A DNA stretch of 64,000 bases, from NCBI GenBank assembly GCA_034766995.1, contig CM068322.1:9979310-10043309 (forward strand), in the 5' to 3' direction. Under the pieces are notes generated by a model that saw only the letters and a program-made list of their open reading frames with translations, was not told the DNA's origin and did not search any database. Source of the DNA: Acanthacorydalis orientalis (lineage: Eukaryota; Arthropoda; Insecta; Megaloptera; Corydalidae). Shown here one piece after another: positions 39,569 to 51,249 of the stretch. The position numbers were made by a program, and so were the translations under genes. Position 1 is the first letter of the stretch. Every line of letters begins with the position of its first letter.

Positions 39569-39880
39569 TTACTTTTTTGAAATTAATTATTTTCTCGGCC
39601 CACAAACATTTTTTTACATCAAAAATGTTCAATGAATGATATTATTTCTAACTGTGCACATTTCGATGACAATTTCATCATCTTAAACACTAAAATACAG
39701 AAAATTTTTTAGGTCAGAACTTTTTGCTGTACCTGAAGATTTATTTGTACTTTAGTGATCAGAAAGTTGGGTTGCCATCGAAATCGGCACTGTTAAAAAT
39801 AATCAAAACCATTTATTAAACATTTTTGATATGACTGTTTTTGTGATTTGTGTAATGAAAAAATAATTCATTTATAAAAC
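39569..39880. mobile_element. Palindromic MITE-like element, family 1, longest copy at 39.6 kb
   Basis: Both halves are present. The left arm has TTTTCTCGGCCCACAAACAT, TTTCGATGACAATTTCATCA and ACACTAAAATACAG. The right arm, inverted, has GTACTTTAGTGATCAGAAAG, TTGCCATCGAAATCGG, TTTTGTGATTTGTGTAATGA and AATAATTCATTTATAAAAC. A central spacer of about 60 bases separates the arms. With about 312 bp it may represent the least deleted form of the family. Confidence 0.7.
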
Positions 39881-40094
39881 ATCTTTTTTATTTGGTCATC
39901 ATTCACTGTTAATTTAAATTTCTCAGCTCATTTAATTACTGTATTAAATAATAAATTAAATTTTTCTTTTATAGAAAGAACTTGATTATAATTTAAATCT
40001 ATCATGTGTAAGTTTGTACATGCGAAATTTAATTAAAAAAATACCAAAACTAACGTCATAAAACTTAATTTATAAAAAACTATTCTAAATTAAA

Positions 40095-40732
40095 ATAATT
40101 CTCTTCGAAAGAGTCCCCTGCAAAATCTCCACACCACAGCCAACGTCTTTTCCACTTCTAGAAGCACGCATTATAAGCATATTTTGGAATCATTCTTAGA
40201 TCTGCCTCCAAATTTTCCTTTATTTCTTCAATCGTTTAAAAACTGCTTTTTTAATGAACTCTTTAGTTTTAGAAACGAAAAGAAATTCCAAGAAGAACTT
40301 CCAAAAAGTCTGGTTCACTTTCTCCCCTCACCAAAAGATCTTTTAAGATGTTGCTTTCTTGTCCTCTGTTAAAAGACAAGAAACAAACTTTTCAGTGAAA
40401 CAATTCATGCCCAAAGCATTGGTCAGAATGTTTTGGCAAGATCAGTATGATTTTCCTACTTTTCTGCAACCTCTCTAATAGGTAATCATCTATTGACACA
40501 TATACGTTCGCGAACTTCAATAACCTATTCATGGTTTTTAAAATTTGAAGTCCTATCCAGGTTTTTATCATCTTTGATTGAAGTTTTTCCTTCCTTAAAG
40601 TAAGTGAATCACTTGAAAAACGTTTTCTGACGTTCCAAAAATCATTGCCAAAAGTTGAAGTATTTCTGTCGCTGTCTTTCCGAGTTTAAAACAAAATTTC
40701 ACACTGACATGCTCATCATCAGTCAGTTCCAT
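40095..40732 (-). pseudogene. Mariner transposase remnant G, internally deleted
   Basis: Read on the minus strand from ATG at 40730-40732, it starts MELTDDEHVSVKFCFKLGKT, a typical mariner N-terminus. Broken frames follow with QNILTNALGM and EKFVSCLLT. A C-terminal piece can be followed after frameshifts: IEEIKENLEADLRMIPKYAY, then KWKRRW and DFAGDSFEE. The central catalytic part between them is largely missing. Clear inverted terminal repeats could not be defined, so the element's outer limits are uncertain. It is a different mariner lineage from elements D, E and F, nearer to element C. Confidence 0.7.
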
Positions 40733-40948
40733 CTTGAAAATCATCGAAGTAAAGAAAATCTAATTATGAATCAGTTCCACATTTACTTGATTAGTTAGTT
40801 GTGTTTATATATTTATCTCATTTTGCTATATTTTTAAAATTAAAAAATGAAACGGTTATTTCTAAGAATTTCGATTATCTTAAACCAAATTACAATATAG
40901 TCTCAATGTTATGAGTATATATTTTTTTAAAATCTTAATATACGTACA

Positions 40949-41021
<73 letters not shown>

Positions 41022-41159
41022 TTTTATTTATAAGCATTTTTTATTGACAGTAAAAACTAAAAGTAAAAAAGTTATTTTCAAATAAGAGTTAAAAAGAAAA
41101 ATTCGCTTTTTTATTAATTAATGTGAAATTAAATGATAATTTACATTTAAACATTTTGA

Positions 41160-41460
41160 TTATTGAACATATTTTCAAGAACTAATTTCCCGTAAACAAA
41201 CTATGCACATCAACTCCCATAGTATTTGCAGACTATTCAATTAAAAGTAATGCAATCAATTTACATCTCGGCGTGTATTTAGTAATCGTAATACTGCATA
41301 AATCTTGCTCGCAATCGCAATTAACGTTTCTCAAAGTTCTGTAATTAGTTTACTAGATAGAAGCTGCATGAACCGCAATGTTGGCATTCTTATGCAATAT
41401 CTAGGATATTAGTAATAGGATAACGTAAATACGGACACATAATTTATTTTTAAGTTAAAA
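41160..41460. promoter_or_regulatory. GC-richer intronic patch, candidate regulatory element
   Basis: Single-copy-looking sequence with many ATTA/TAAT words set in a less AT-rich context (TCTCGGCGTGTATTTAGTAA, CTTGCTCGCAATCGCAATTA, GCATGAACCGCAATGTTGGC). There is no coding frame and no repeat similarity elsewhere in the window. An intronic enhancer is possible. The evidence is compositional only. Confidence 0.25.
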
Positions 41461-42197
41461 AGTACAAGTACAACTTCGAATGTAATTAAGTTTATAAACT
41501 GTTTCTGAATGATTTATTCGTACTCTAAATATAATATTGCTGTTCGTATATTATCAGTGCAATAATGTAGATTTGTAAAATTTACATTTTCGTTACATGA
41601 AAATGTTGACATTTTTCAAATAAAAGAATGATATTTATTCAATAATATTTTCAATGTATTTTCCAACATCCATATGATCTTACCAATGGTAGATTAATAC
41701 TTCAAAATAGATATTTCTCCAATAATATCCACTAGTGATAAAATATAAGGCTTGACCTATAAAAAAACGTACGCTTAAAAATGAGCAAAAACAAAAATCG
41801 ATAACATTTTAAAAAAATATATTTCAAAAATTAAAAATCTTCAGTTGACATTTTTTAAATATATTTTTAACTATACAGTGTATTTTAGGAAAGTAGTTTA
41901 AGAAAAATAATTTTCTTGATCATTATTTATCAATTGTTTTCGCGGATGAAAAGCATTCTTTCAGGTCATATAATTTTTATTTCTAATCAATTTTTTTACA
42001 AAAATATTGGCTATTTTTATTATGACTTATTCGAATTTCAATAACTACATTATTATTCTTAAAACAACAAATCTTGATACAAAGGAAAAACTTAGATTTT
42101 AAAATTTGCCTTGATATATGCAATTAAATTTACAAGTGTGTAATTTTTACTTCAAGTTAATAAGTCAATAACTTTTATTAATATCGTTGTCATATAT

Positions 42198-42655
42198 GAT
42201 TACTCTGTGCGACTCCCGAGACAATTTTAGATTTCATTGCCCTTTTTCCTAAACTTTTATATTAATAATCTATAGTAGTATAGTATGCACCAATATTAAA
42301 TCATTTTATATATAAACGAGTAATTTACATTATCCTTTCAGACATCCATGCATTACGTATCCAAACTGCTATTTACGGTGACTCTACGATTATAGGCTAT
42401 CATTAAAAAAATATGAAATTCAACAATTTTGTTAATTAAGATTTGCTGAACGCAATAAAAACAAATTCGGGATGGGTTATCGTCTAAATTTTTAAGAAAA
42501 ATATCTTTAAAAATGTGACTTTTAACACGGTCTTTTAGACAATAGACATTTATAAATACAATTTTAAAATAATATTTTCTGTGGTTTTGGTCATTCAAAA
42601 ATTTATGAAAATTATAGTATTCGGCTCTTATTGTCGAAGAAATTGCCCACCCCTC
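42198..42655 (+). mobile_element. hAT-like non-autonomous element, copy 1, left end missing
   Basis: It is closely related to 51250-51913: GCGACTCCCGAGACAA, TTAATAATCTATAGTAGTAT, CATTATCCTTTCAGACATCC, AATTTTGTTAATTAAGA and TGACTTTTAACACGGTCTTT. The right end is GCCCACCCCTC. The same eight bases, TCATATAT, flank it (42190-42197 and 42656-42663). The first about 45 bases found in the other copies are absent. Because TCATATAT is low-complexity, the match may be chance. Confidence 0.7.
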
Positions 42656-43156
42656 TCATATATATTTAACTTACAAAATGTTCACTCCATAGACCTACAT
42701 TTCAAATAAGTAACATTATCTAATTGGTTTTCATTTGTATATAAAAATACTGCAATATATTTTACAACTTATTTGATAATACAGTATAATGTTGTTTTTA
42801 TATAACAATTAATTTCTACTATCATTATTTTACGTAACTTACATAAAATAAAGTTCCATACATTTGAATAATAATATTTTCAATTCACTTCCGAAATCCA
42901 TATATGCAACTGATTTGAATTGATAGTGTGCAGGTGTCCATACGAATGTGCGTCTTCTCTAATTTTTACTTCAGTATTTTTTATCTTTTTAATCCATACT
43001 TTATTTCTAATTTACTTCATCGTACTATTAGAGTAACTTACCTCATTACTTTTTTGATCTTATTTATTTTATTTTACCCATACATTCGCTCACTCAAATC
43101 AATTGTTGAATATAACTCTAGTTCTTGTTCAATTATTAAGAGTAGAGAAGTGTCAG

Positions 43157-43212
<56 letters not shown>

Positions 43213-43433
43213 GTCAAAATCTGATACTCATTTTCTATTTTTCTATTTGGTTGATTATTTGAAATAAAATTCTAAAATAAGACCGGTTTAACTTACTTCT
43301 TCATATGAATGGCCAATGAGTTAATTTTTTTTAAATATATATAATAAAAAATATCAATAATCAAAAAATAACAACACATTTCTAACAAATATATAAATAC
43401 AATTAAATTAAAACCATAGCTGATATTACAGTA

Positions 43434-43498
<65 letters not shown>

Positions 43499-43778
43499 CA
43501 ATACATTTGAACACAGGAAAAATTTGTTAAATTTTAAACTCTCAAATATATTTGAATCCATGTAAAAATCTGCAAAAATGTGTGAATTCTTCCTTTTGTA
43601 CGTACAATATGTGCACACGTATCTGTGTGTATTTATAAAAGTCTAATTAAAGTTTATTAGACACATTTCAAAAAATATTCTTACTACCAATAATGTTTTT
43701 TCATAAACTTGTTTTGAGTTAATTATTTTATCATATAATATTTAACTCTTCTTTCTTAAAAGATTCTGTTTCTTTCAG

Positions 43779-43876
43779 GTGGATTTGATGTATACAATAT
43801 TGAGACAGCCATGCCAAAAATTGATTTGGATGCAATTGAATCGCATCTCAAAGCTGCACGCGAAGAAGAACGAAGA
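43779..43876 (+). CDS. Schip1: Probable Schip1 orthologue, exon starting the SCHIP-1 domain
   Basis: The acceptor is TTTCTTTCAG (AG at 43777-43778) and the donor AGA before GTAAGT (GT at 43877-43878). The last base of the previous exon plus GT makes Gly. The 98 nt then encode GFDVYNIETAMPKIDLDAIE, followed by SHLKAAREEERR, ending exactly on a codon boundary (phase 0). The predicted end is the start of a charged helix or coiled coil. From memory of the family, this segment opens the SCHIP-1 domain of insect Schip1 proteins, whose following part is an Arg/Glu-rich helix. That part and the leucine-zipper C-terminus must lie beyond base 64000. The sequence and splice sites are seen directly; the family call is recognition without a database search. 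Confidence 0.65.
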
Positions 43877-43907
43877 GTAAGTGTTTCTTTATTCTATATT
43901 AATATCA

Positions 43908-43969
<62 letters not shown>

Positions 43970-44215
43970 TTTGTGTATGTATATTTATATTGTTTCGTCT
44001 TTAAGAAAGATATTAAACTTGATCTTTAAAGGGTTATCGTTTCATTGATAAATCAATTAATTATTTGAACTTTTATATATGTAAACACACTATAGCATAC
44101 AGTGTACCTATTTACATACCATTCATACACATACATAAACATTCGTACTTAAATACACACACACGCACACACTGTGTGCTGTGTGCATGTGAAACACATG
44201 AGTGCACTGTGTACA

Positions 44216-44230
44216 TGTAAAACTAAACAT

Positions 44231-44282
<52 letters not shown>

Positions 44283-44297
44283 ATGTTTAGTTTTACA
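44216..44297. repeat. 82-bp perfect palindrome around a (TA)n array
   Basis: TGTAAAACTAAACATTG, then 48 bases of AT alternation, then CAATGTTTAGTTTTACA. Every position pairs with its mirror, so the strand could fold into a long hairpin or cruciform. It lies 33 bases before a pogo-like element. Confidence 0.95.
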
Positions 44298-44330
44298 CAT
44301 CCCATTATAATTCTAAAAAAAAATGTTATA

Positions 44331-44774
44331 CACCTGTCCCTTAATTTACGCGGTACTTTTTATATCCGTTTCTTTATACATGGTAAATAATCCCTCCGTT
44401 TACGCGGGCTTTCATACACGGTATCAATTTACTCGCTCATTTTACGCAGTCAGAAAATATATTTTTCTATGATCTTTAATAATTTTACTATACATCAATG
44501 AGCCCTAAATTCTTACTTAACTGTACTAATTAGATAATTTTGACTTTTTTCGTTTATAGTGAACATGTTACTACATATTACTTTGTGATTATATTAGTTT
44601 TATGTCGAACTTTCGAAGCGAAATATCACTAGCACTCAAAGATGACACGTAGTAAACAAGTAAACTCAAGTAACCAATATATTTTTTTATTAGCATTTTT
44701 TTTTCATTCACATTGTTTTCTTCCTCAAAAAAAAAGCATGGAATGAATAATCAGCGTATATCGAGGGCCGGGTG
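44331..44774. mobile_element. pogo/Tigger-like non-autonomous element (444 bp)
   Basis: After TA (44329-44330) the left end reads CACCTGTCCCTTAATTTACG. The reverse complement of the right end reads CACCCGGCCCTCGATATACG and is followed outside by TA (44775-44776). TCC/CCC followed by a TTACGC-like word is reminiscent of pogo/Tigger-type ends. The inside has no transposase sequence. TA duplication and inverted ends support a Tc1/mariner/pogo superfamily MITE. Confidence 0.75.
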
Positions 44775-45216
44775 TATTATGAAGCGAGTTTTAGTAAAAT
44801 AATTTCTCTATTATTTCCATATTCAAAAATCAATTAATCACAACTCATATATTTCATTCTTCAAAGGTAACCGTTTTAAAATCCCTTAAATAAATAACTT
44901 AATAAAAGGTAATTGAATTGAAGTATACACCAATAATAGACTAAAATGTGTTTTAAACTAAAATTCCCAATCTTATTTTTCTTAATAATAAAAACCCATA
45001 TTTTTCGTCACTTTGTCCGCAACGTGGCCGTTTGCCGACAGTTAGGGAATGTGACGTATAAGAAAATTTTCACAAGGATAGGTTTCAAGTTTAATTCATT
45101 AAGTTTCATTCTTAGTTATTTTTTATGTTTAAATATATTATGTTGTAAAAACCAATAAACAGTTTTTTCTTGCTGTATTTCTTTCTCTTTTCCCGTCAAT
45201 TTTGCTAGACTGTATA

Positions 45217-45417
45217 CTAGTTTATAATATGTACATTCAAAATAATGTCCTTGGAATCAAATGAATGCTTGATACATAACTGTTTAGAATAAAATCTTTG
45301 CATTGACGAATTGCTTGACTGTGCTTGACCTTGTGAATAGAGAAACAGCTGCATCTGTTTTACAATTAATAAAACATCTTTCATATTAACCCAAGCATTA
45401 TAAGGATTCCATGATCT
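45217..45417 (-). other. Unidentified minus-strand open segment behind a splice-acceptor-like site
   Basis: On the minus strand TTTTGTTTACAG (AG at 45419-45418) is followed by 66 sense codons and TAG. The start, RSWNPYNAWVNMKDVLLIVK, looks more protein-like than the average AT-rich noise. The rest is Gln/Ser-rich (QGQAQSSNSSMQ). I do not recognise a family. It could be a last exon of an opposite-strand gene, a retrocopy fragment or chance. No companion exon was found. Confidence 0.15.
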
Positions 45418-45604
45418 CTGTAAACAAAATTCGAGAAGATTGAGATCGAGATACTGTATGATCTTCCATGAACTTATGTAAATGTACACTTATAAAAAAT
45501 TAAATCCTCATGATATATGTTGAGATATAAAAAATATTTATTACTTAAATGTTTTACTGTTTACTCAAGTTTAAGAAAAACTATATTTTCAATTATAATT
45601 TTGT

Positions 45605-45715
45605 CTCTGTGACTCAATTATCTTGTACCAGAAAAACTATTATTACTTCGAACAAAATCCTTATATATTTCGATGACAATATAATATCTTCAAAGTACGA
45701 AGGCGTGCAAAATTT
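45605..45715 (+). mobile_element. Palindromic MITE-like element, family 1, diverged half at 45.6 kb
   Basis: TGTACCAGAAAAACTATTAT, TATTTCGATGACAATATAAT, ATCTTCAAAGTACGAAGGCG follow the order of the left half of the family. The terminus is lost. Confidence 0.35.
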
Positions 45716-46364
45716 TATATTTTTGTAAAAAAAACATCAATATGCGCAATCCAAATCAAAAGAAACATTAAATAGATAATTAACATTTTAATAAATAAAT
45801 ACAGTATGGAATAAATAATTAATTTTATAGTTTTCTAATAAACCAATAAGAAAATAAACTTATCTAATAAAAATCTAAAAAATCTAAAAAAATTAAAATA
45901 TTTATATCAAACAAGCTTTACATTCACTTAACATATTCGTAATTTTAAAATTGTATTTTTTCTGTCATTGAACTCATATTTTATCTTTTAAAAAAATATT
46001 TTTTTATTCCAAATAAAAACGAATAAAACGTGAACAAAAACTATCTCATCATTTACTTTTTTGAATTATATATCAAATAATTTTAAAATGCTCAATTATT
46101 TTAAAAACTATAAAATATAATTTTAATCTCATAAAATAATAATAGTCATCATTTATGTGTTTGCTATTTTTTAGATTTTTATTAGATAACTCTTGAGCAT
46201 AATTATAGCGACAAGTTTATTTTCCTATTGATTTTACTAAGCGTAACGTTATCGCAAATATTTTTTTTAATTCTTCTTAAAGAATACTTTTGAAACTATT
46301 ACATTTTTCCATGTACTTCGATTACTATTAACTTCATAGAAATTTTTAAGAGTTAATATTTTCC

Positions 46365-46600
46365 CTTTGCACTCACAAGGTCAACTGTACTACCCAGGCA
46401 CTTAAAGACATTCTTCTCTACGGCCAGTGTTACAGCCCACATTTTATCATTTACAGATAAAAGCTTTGATAAACGTTCGTCCATTATTATCATCGGGTGT
46501 TTATACTTCTCTATGCTTATCATACTCTTATCCTAATTCGTAGTATACAATCTTCTATTTGCTGTATAACCTAATTGCTTGAAGTGCAAAAGGTTAATAC
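46365..46600. promoter_or_regulatory. GC-richer intronic patch
   Basis: Less AT-rich single-copy sequence (CACAAGGTCAACTGTACTAC, CCAGGCACTTAAAGACATTC, ACGGCCAGTGTTACAGCCCA) without coding sense or repeats. It contains GATAA words (CAGATAAAAG, TTGATAAACG). A possible intronic enhancer, judged from composition only. Confidence 0.25.
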
Positions 46601-47044
46601 TAAGACGACGTTATAAAATATTTAGATAATTATAAGTAATTGAAAATGTTTCGTACTTGATACTTCAAATAATTGTCATGCATAAATATTAAATAAAATT
46701 TAGTGCCTTTTCTAACTGAATCGGTATTTCAAATGACAATATAAAGTGTTTTCAGAAATTCTTTTTTCATTATTATTTTTTAATTTTTATTTTTTTAGTT
46801 CACATACTCTTTTCTGATCAAAACTGTCCAATAATTAATTACTGATCATTTTTAATTATTGTTTAAGTATTATTTAGCAAACTTCGAAACAATAAAAATA
46901 CAGGTCAACATAAACAGTAATATGAAAAATACCCAGAAAAAAGAATGAACTATTGAAGGTGTATTAATGAGAATACCTAGATATAAAATTAGATACATAA
47001 AAAACATTGTTTTTTTTTAAAAAAAAAACACAGATTTTTGTACA

Positions 47045-47165
47045 TAAGTGCCTTGAGGATAAAGAAATCGTCATTTAAATTTGTATAAACAACAATCAAA
47101 AATTACCATGAATCATTTGTAGAACATTTTAAGTTATAAAAAAAATTGTGATTGAAAAATTCATG
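47045..47165 (+). mobile_element. Palindromic MITE-like element, family 1, right half at 47.1 kb
   Basis: GAAATCGTCATTTAAATTTG, ATAAACAACAATCAAAAATT, AATCATTTGTAGAACATTTT and AAAAATTCATG follow the order of the right half of the family. Diverged. Confidence 0.45.
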
Positions 47166-48119
47166 TATTAAAATAAGTTTTGTAACAGTATCAAAACTAT
47201 ATTTGATCATAAAGTATATAAAATTATTCTGTGATGATTATAGTGGATTTTTTTCTATTAAAAACATTCATCTAGCCACTACCCCTCCTCCTCAGACACA
47301 CACGCAAGTACAGCTCTACGTGTTTAACTATCAAAAACGTATTTATCAGCGACCTAAAGTTATCAATTCTTCTTTTAGTTTCATCGATAATCGACTTATA
47401 AAATTTATTTTCCGTTATGAACGTAATATGATTTCAAATTAATGGAATAATACTTTTTGATTAGGCTCTCGTTTTTTTCAAAAATTGTTATTGGAAGATA
47501 TTTTTCACTGCAGTTGTAAACACATTCAAACCACTTTCAACTATTTGTTTTTCTAATTATGAAATACTCTCCTTTAAGTATTGTTGCATTTATCGTAGAT
47601 TAAAATGCTAATAATGGCATTTATTTTTTACAGAAAAATATTTTTTTGTCAATCTTTTATTGAAATATACATTAATACTCTCCTATATTTACTTTGTATT
47701 ATTAGTATAATTTCAGCAATTTTATGAAATGATATATTTGAAATATATAATATGAAAATTGTATTTTCCTCGCCTCATCTCTTTTTCTTTTTCATATATT
47801 TTTTGAATATTTACCACCAGTAGGTAATAGAAAACAGTTATCGAAACTAGGTGTCAAGGTTTCAAGAGTAATCGAGCGATAAATAATAATCTAACACAAA
47901 GAACAGAATATTTATACTTTTTAAATTGTACTCACAATATAGTTTCCAATTTTTATTTATACTTACAAAAAAATTATAAAAATGTTTTTTGTTTCAAAAA
48001 TTAAAACTGTTGTCTTATTTGAATAAAGTCAGTGCTCAATTAAAAAGATTCAGTAAGTTTTACTTTCCTGTCATATTATTTCATCACAATATACATTTTA
48101 ATATTAGTTGATTATTCTG

Positions 48120-48262
48120 TACTTAAGCGCTCTGAAAATGATTACATCGCCACTGAAACATGCATATGTATCTTTCAAAAATGATCAGTAATTAATTACT
48201 GAGTATATTTGATCAAAAAATAAAAGTAAGTGAAAAATCAGTTCGTAAAAGATATTATTTCG
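48120..48262 (+). mobile_element. Palindromic MITE-like element, family 1, right half at 48.1 kb
   Basis: TGTACTTAAGCGCTCTGAAA, ATGATTACATCGCCACTGAA, ACATGCATATGTATC and TTTGATCAAAAAATAAAAGT are in family order. The terminal TTCATTTGTGAAA is mutated. Confidence 0.5.
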
Positions 48263-49254
48263 TTTTTCATGTTGTCTCTATTCGTTGTTATAATTCATAA
48301 ATTTGCTAGTATAAAAATTTCTATGTCCATCTTTTGTACTCACTGTTTTTATATAATTGTTTTATAAATTTCTTTAATTTCTGACAAAACTAAAATTTTA
48401 TTTCGCAATAATGTTTCACTTTTATTGTACTTTCTTCATTTAAAATGAATTTTCGTTCTCCAAGAAAACCTGAAATGTATCAAGCATGCAAAATTGTAAA
48501 GTACAACACAAAAAAACTTAAATCAGTTTTTGTGATGAAAGAGATAATATTCATCACTTTTCACTGTTTTCATCCATTATAAGAGAATTGCACTTAAAAT
48601 ATACCAACTGTATCATTTTCATTATTTTTTTTTCAAATTATAATAATTGAAAAATGCCATCTAATATGAATTTTGCTTGAGTTATGAAAACATGTTATAC
48701 TTCCAAAAATCTTTTGCTTCGAGTCGTCTGATGAATGAATTAAAAGCAAAGTGATATTTTTAAAAATTATTGATTTTATAAACAAAACATAATTTATATG
48801 TATACATACTTTATGTTAAAACATAACTGCGTAGTAAATAATTAAAGTATGTAATTTATGCATTTGTGAATTGAATTTTCATTATTCCCGCTTTATACTT
48901 CAATTACAGAATGGAAAAGCAATTTGAGAGCGTATACGTATATTATAATTAATTGAATTTGAAATACTGGTTCGTTTCGACAGATGGATACGCTTACAAT
49001 ATTGTATGTTAAGTGACATTCATCATGTTACATATTAAACATTTTAAAATAATGCATAGTTTGCAAATGATAAACCTTATTCAATACAGATACATATTAT
49101 TAGATTTATTTTATTGTTTTAGAATATAAAAAATTAAAAACAAATTATAAATAATGTAACAAAAACTAATAATGATACATGTAATCTCATTTGTGGATGC
49201 TATTTTAAAAGTAAATTTGTAAAAAAAAAGAACAATGAATTAATTAAAACTAAG

Positions 49255-49645
49255 ATATCTTTCTATGATATCAAATGATCCTGTGATGATACCGCACCCA
49301 TGACTTTTATTCGTTCTCTGGCTGGTTAATATCGGTCACACGGTCTCTGTTCTGATTGGTTGGTATCAGTCACATAAAATACTATTTCACTGTAAAACTG
49401 ATAAGAAATTTATTCGAAATATTTTATTACTGAAGTTTTAGAGTAAAAAATTGTTACAAATTTTAACATTGTATTTTGTTCTGCTACTTATTATAAACAT
49501 TTCCAAAAAATTTACAACTTATATTTTACGCAGATTATTTGTGTGAATACTTTGTTAATTTCGGTTTTTTTCTGGGCGAGGGTAGTGAGCGTTAGCGAGC
49601 GAGGGGTGAAATTCTCAAGGGGGTTGGCGAGCGCAGTAAGCAGTA
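49255..49645. other. GC-richer intronic island with internal duplication
   Basis: CTGGCTGGTTAATATCGGTC, ACA at about 49318-49340 is partly repeated as CTGATTGGTTGGTATCAGTC, ACA at about 49352-49374. About 200 bases on, 49567-49645 is unusually G-rich (GGGCGAGGGTAGTGAGCG, TTAGCGAGCGAGGGGTGAAA, GGGGGTTGGCGAGCGC). Such GCGAGCG repeats can mark transposon ends, but I see no terminal repeat or coding sequence. Its nature is unknown. Confidence 0.35.
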
Positions 49646-49759
49646 TTCTATATTAAAATCATAACTGAACTGATATATTAAAAAATACATATGTAATTTT
49701 TTTAGTAATATGACTAATTATATTAGTTAAATTTATTTTGCGGACAATATATGTACATA

Positions 49760-49797
49760 TAGACCTACGTGTGTATATATATATATAAGTAGGTCTA
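49760..49797. repeat. Short inverted repeat around a TA tract
   Basis: TAGACCTAC and GTAGGTCTA enclose 20 bases of mostly TA. The same layout on a larger scale is seen at 44216-44297 and 61319-61392. Confidence 0.9.
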
Positions 49798-49955
49798 CTT
49801 TTATTTTTTGTAAAATTTATTTAAAACAAAGAATATAATGAGTTATAAATACACAACATGATAACAATCTAATAAACAATTTATAATTACATGAGACCAA
49901 TGAATATTTCAGCATAAGTGATATAACAATTTTGTATACGCTCTCACTCTCTCTT

Positions 49956-49993
<38 letters not shown>

Positions 49994-50187
49994 CATGTTT
50001 GTATGTATGTATTTTGTTTTAGTCTACATAATAGCAATTAAATAGCATTCATGGAATTTCAGTTTAGTTAATACACGAGTATTATCTACTATTTTGCAAA
50101 TCATCAACTGAAATGAAAACTTTAAATGATTGATAATGTTTAATGTTATATTATACTTTATTACACTTATATAACTATACATACAAC

Positions 50188-50230
<43 letters not shown>

Positions 50231-51249
50231 TAAACAATATATGTATGTATATATATATAGATAGATTCATAGATAGGATTGCTATATTTTAATTGAACCG
50301 AAAAACGACATTTATCAAATTGCTCTCGTCTGATTTTTTTTATATAAATAAAAATATAAAGTGCATATGCTATTAATTTATATAAATAAAATTTAGAAAC
50401 TAAAGTAAATCGATAAAATCATTAATTATAATTTCACCTATCTATTAATTTTTTACTACTTTAAATTTTTTTTTATATTTTCTTTGCATCGGTTATTGAT
50501 ATGTATGCTTGTATGCTATATCCTATGTATTGTTTTCATTTAGTTCGCAAATTATATGAATGTTCATATAAATCCATTCCTTAATATTACAGAAAAAAAT
50601 TACTATTTTTTAAAATTATAACATCGAAATTAAAATACTCAATTATGAAATAATACAACATGAAAAAATTGTATGTATGTATAAAAATTACATGTAAATA
50701 ATATCACTTTTCATGTATGTGCATGTGGTACATTTTATTAAAAACATTCTATTTTATCTCTTTAGATATTAGTTTCAAAATGACGTATTACTCTTGACCT
50801 TTAATAGTTAAACGTGCTTCTCTTATTTTTTAAAAAAATCAACGATATTTCTAGTGTTAATCAAAAACACGGACTGAATTTCTAGAATTTATTTTATTGG
50901 CATCTAATAACGTTTGCATATTTTGAAACCTAATATAAAAAAAATCCATTTATGGAATCAGTTAAGAAAAAATGAATTTTCATCTTAATTAAATCTTCAC
51001 AATTTACCATAGTTATTTCTATTCATTAAAAGTATTTTATGTTAGATTATGGTTCAGTTTACATACTGTTAACTTATCAATGTTAAGGAAAAACTTCTAA
51101 GTACTATTTTTCAGTTCACTTTCAATACGATATTGTTTAAATATTTTGGAATATAAAAATAAATTTCCAAACAACACATATAGTTCGTGCTACCCACGTA
51201 TTGAAAAAAAATATTTCTTTTTTCCAATATCTTTAATAACATTATAGAC

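Larger units (their letters stand above)
36419..43778 (+). other. Intron 2 of the Schip1-like gene
   Basis: GT at 36419-36420 and AG at 43777-43778. (TA)n arrays lie at about 36657-36706, 36997-37041, 37619-37661, 40951-40998 (followed by TATG repeats to 41022), 43160-43205 and 43437-43494. It includes family 1 copies, mariner G, a hAT-like copy and a GC-richer patch at 41160-41460. The 300 bases right after the donor, up to about 36570, are also GC-richer and might hold splicing or regulatory signals. Confidence 0.65.

Noticed and set aside
40184..40372. Plus-strand frame of 62 codons
   Set aside because: The minus strand of the same region shows mariner transposase pieces, so the plus frame is a shadow.
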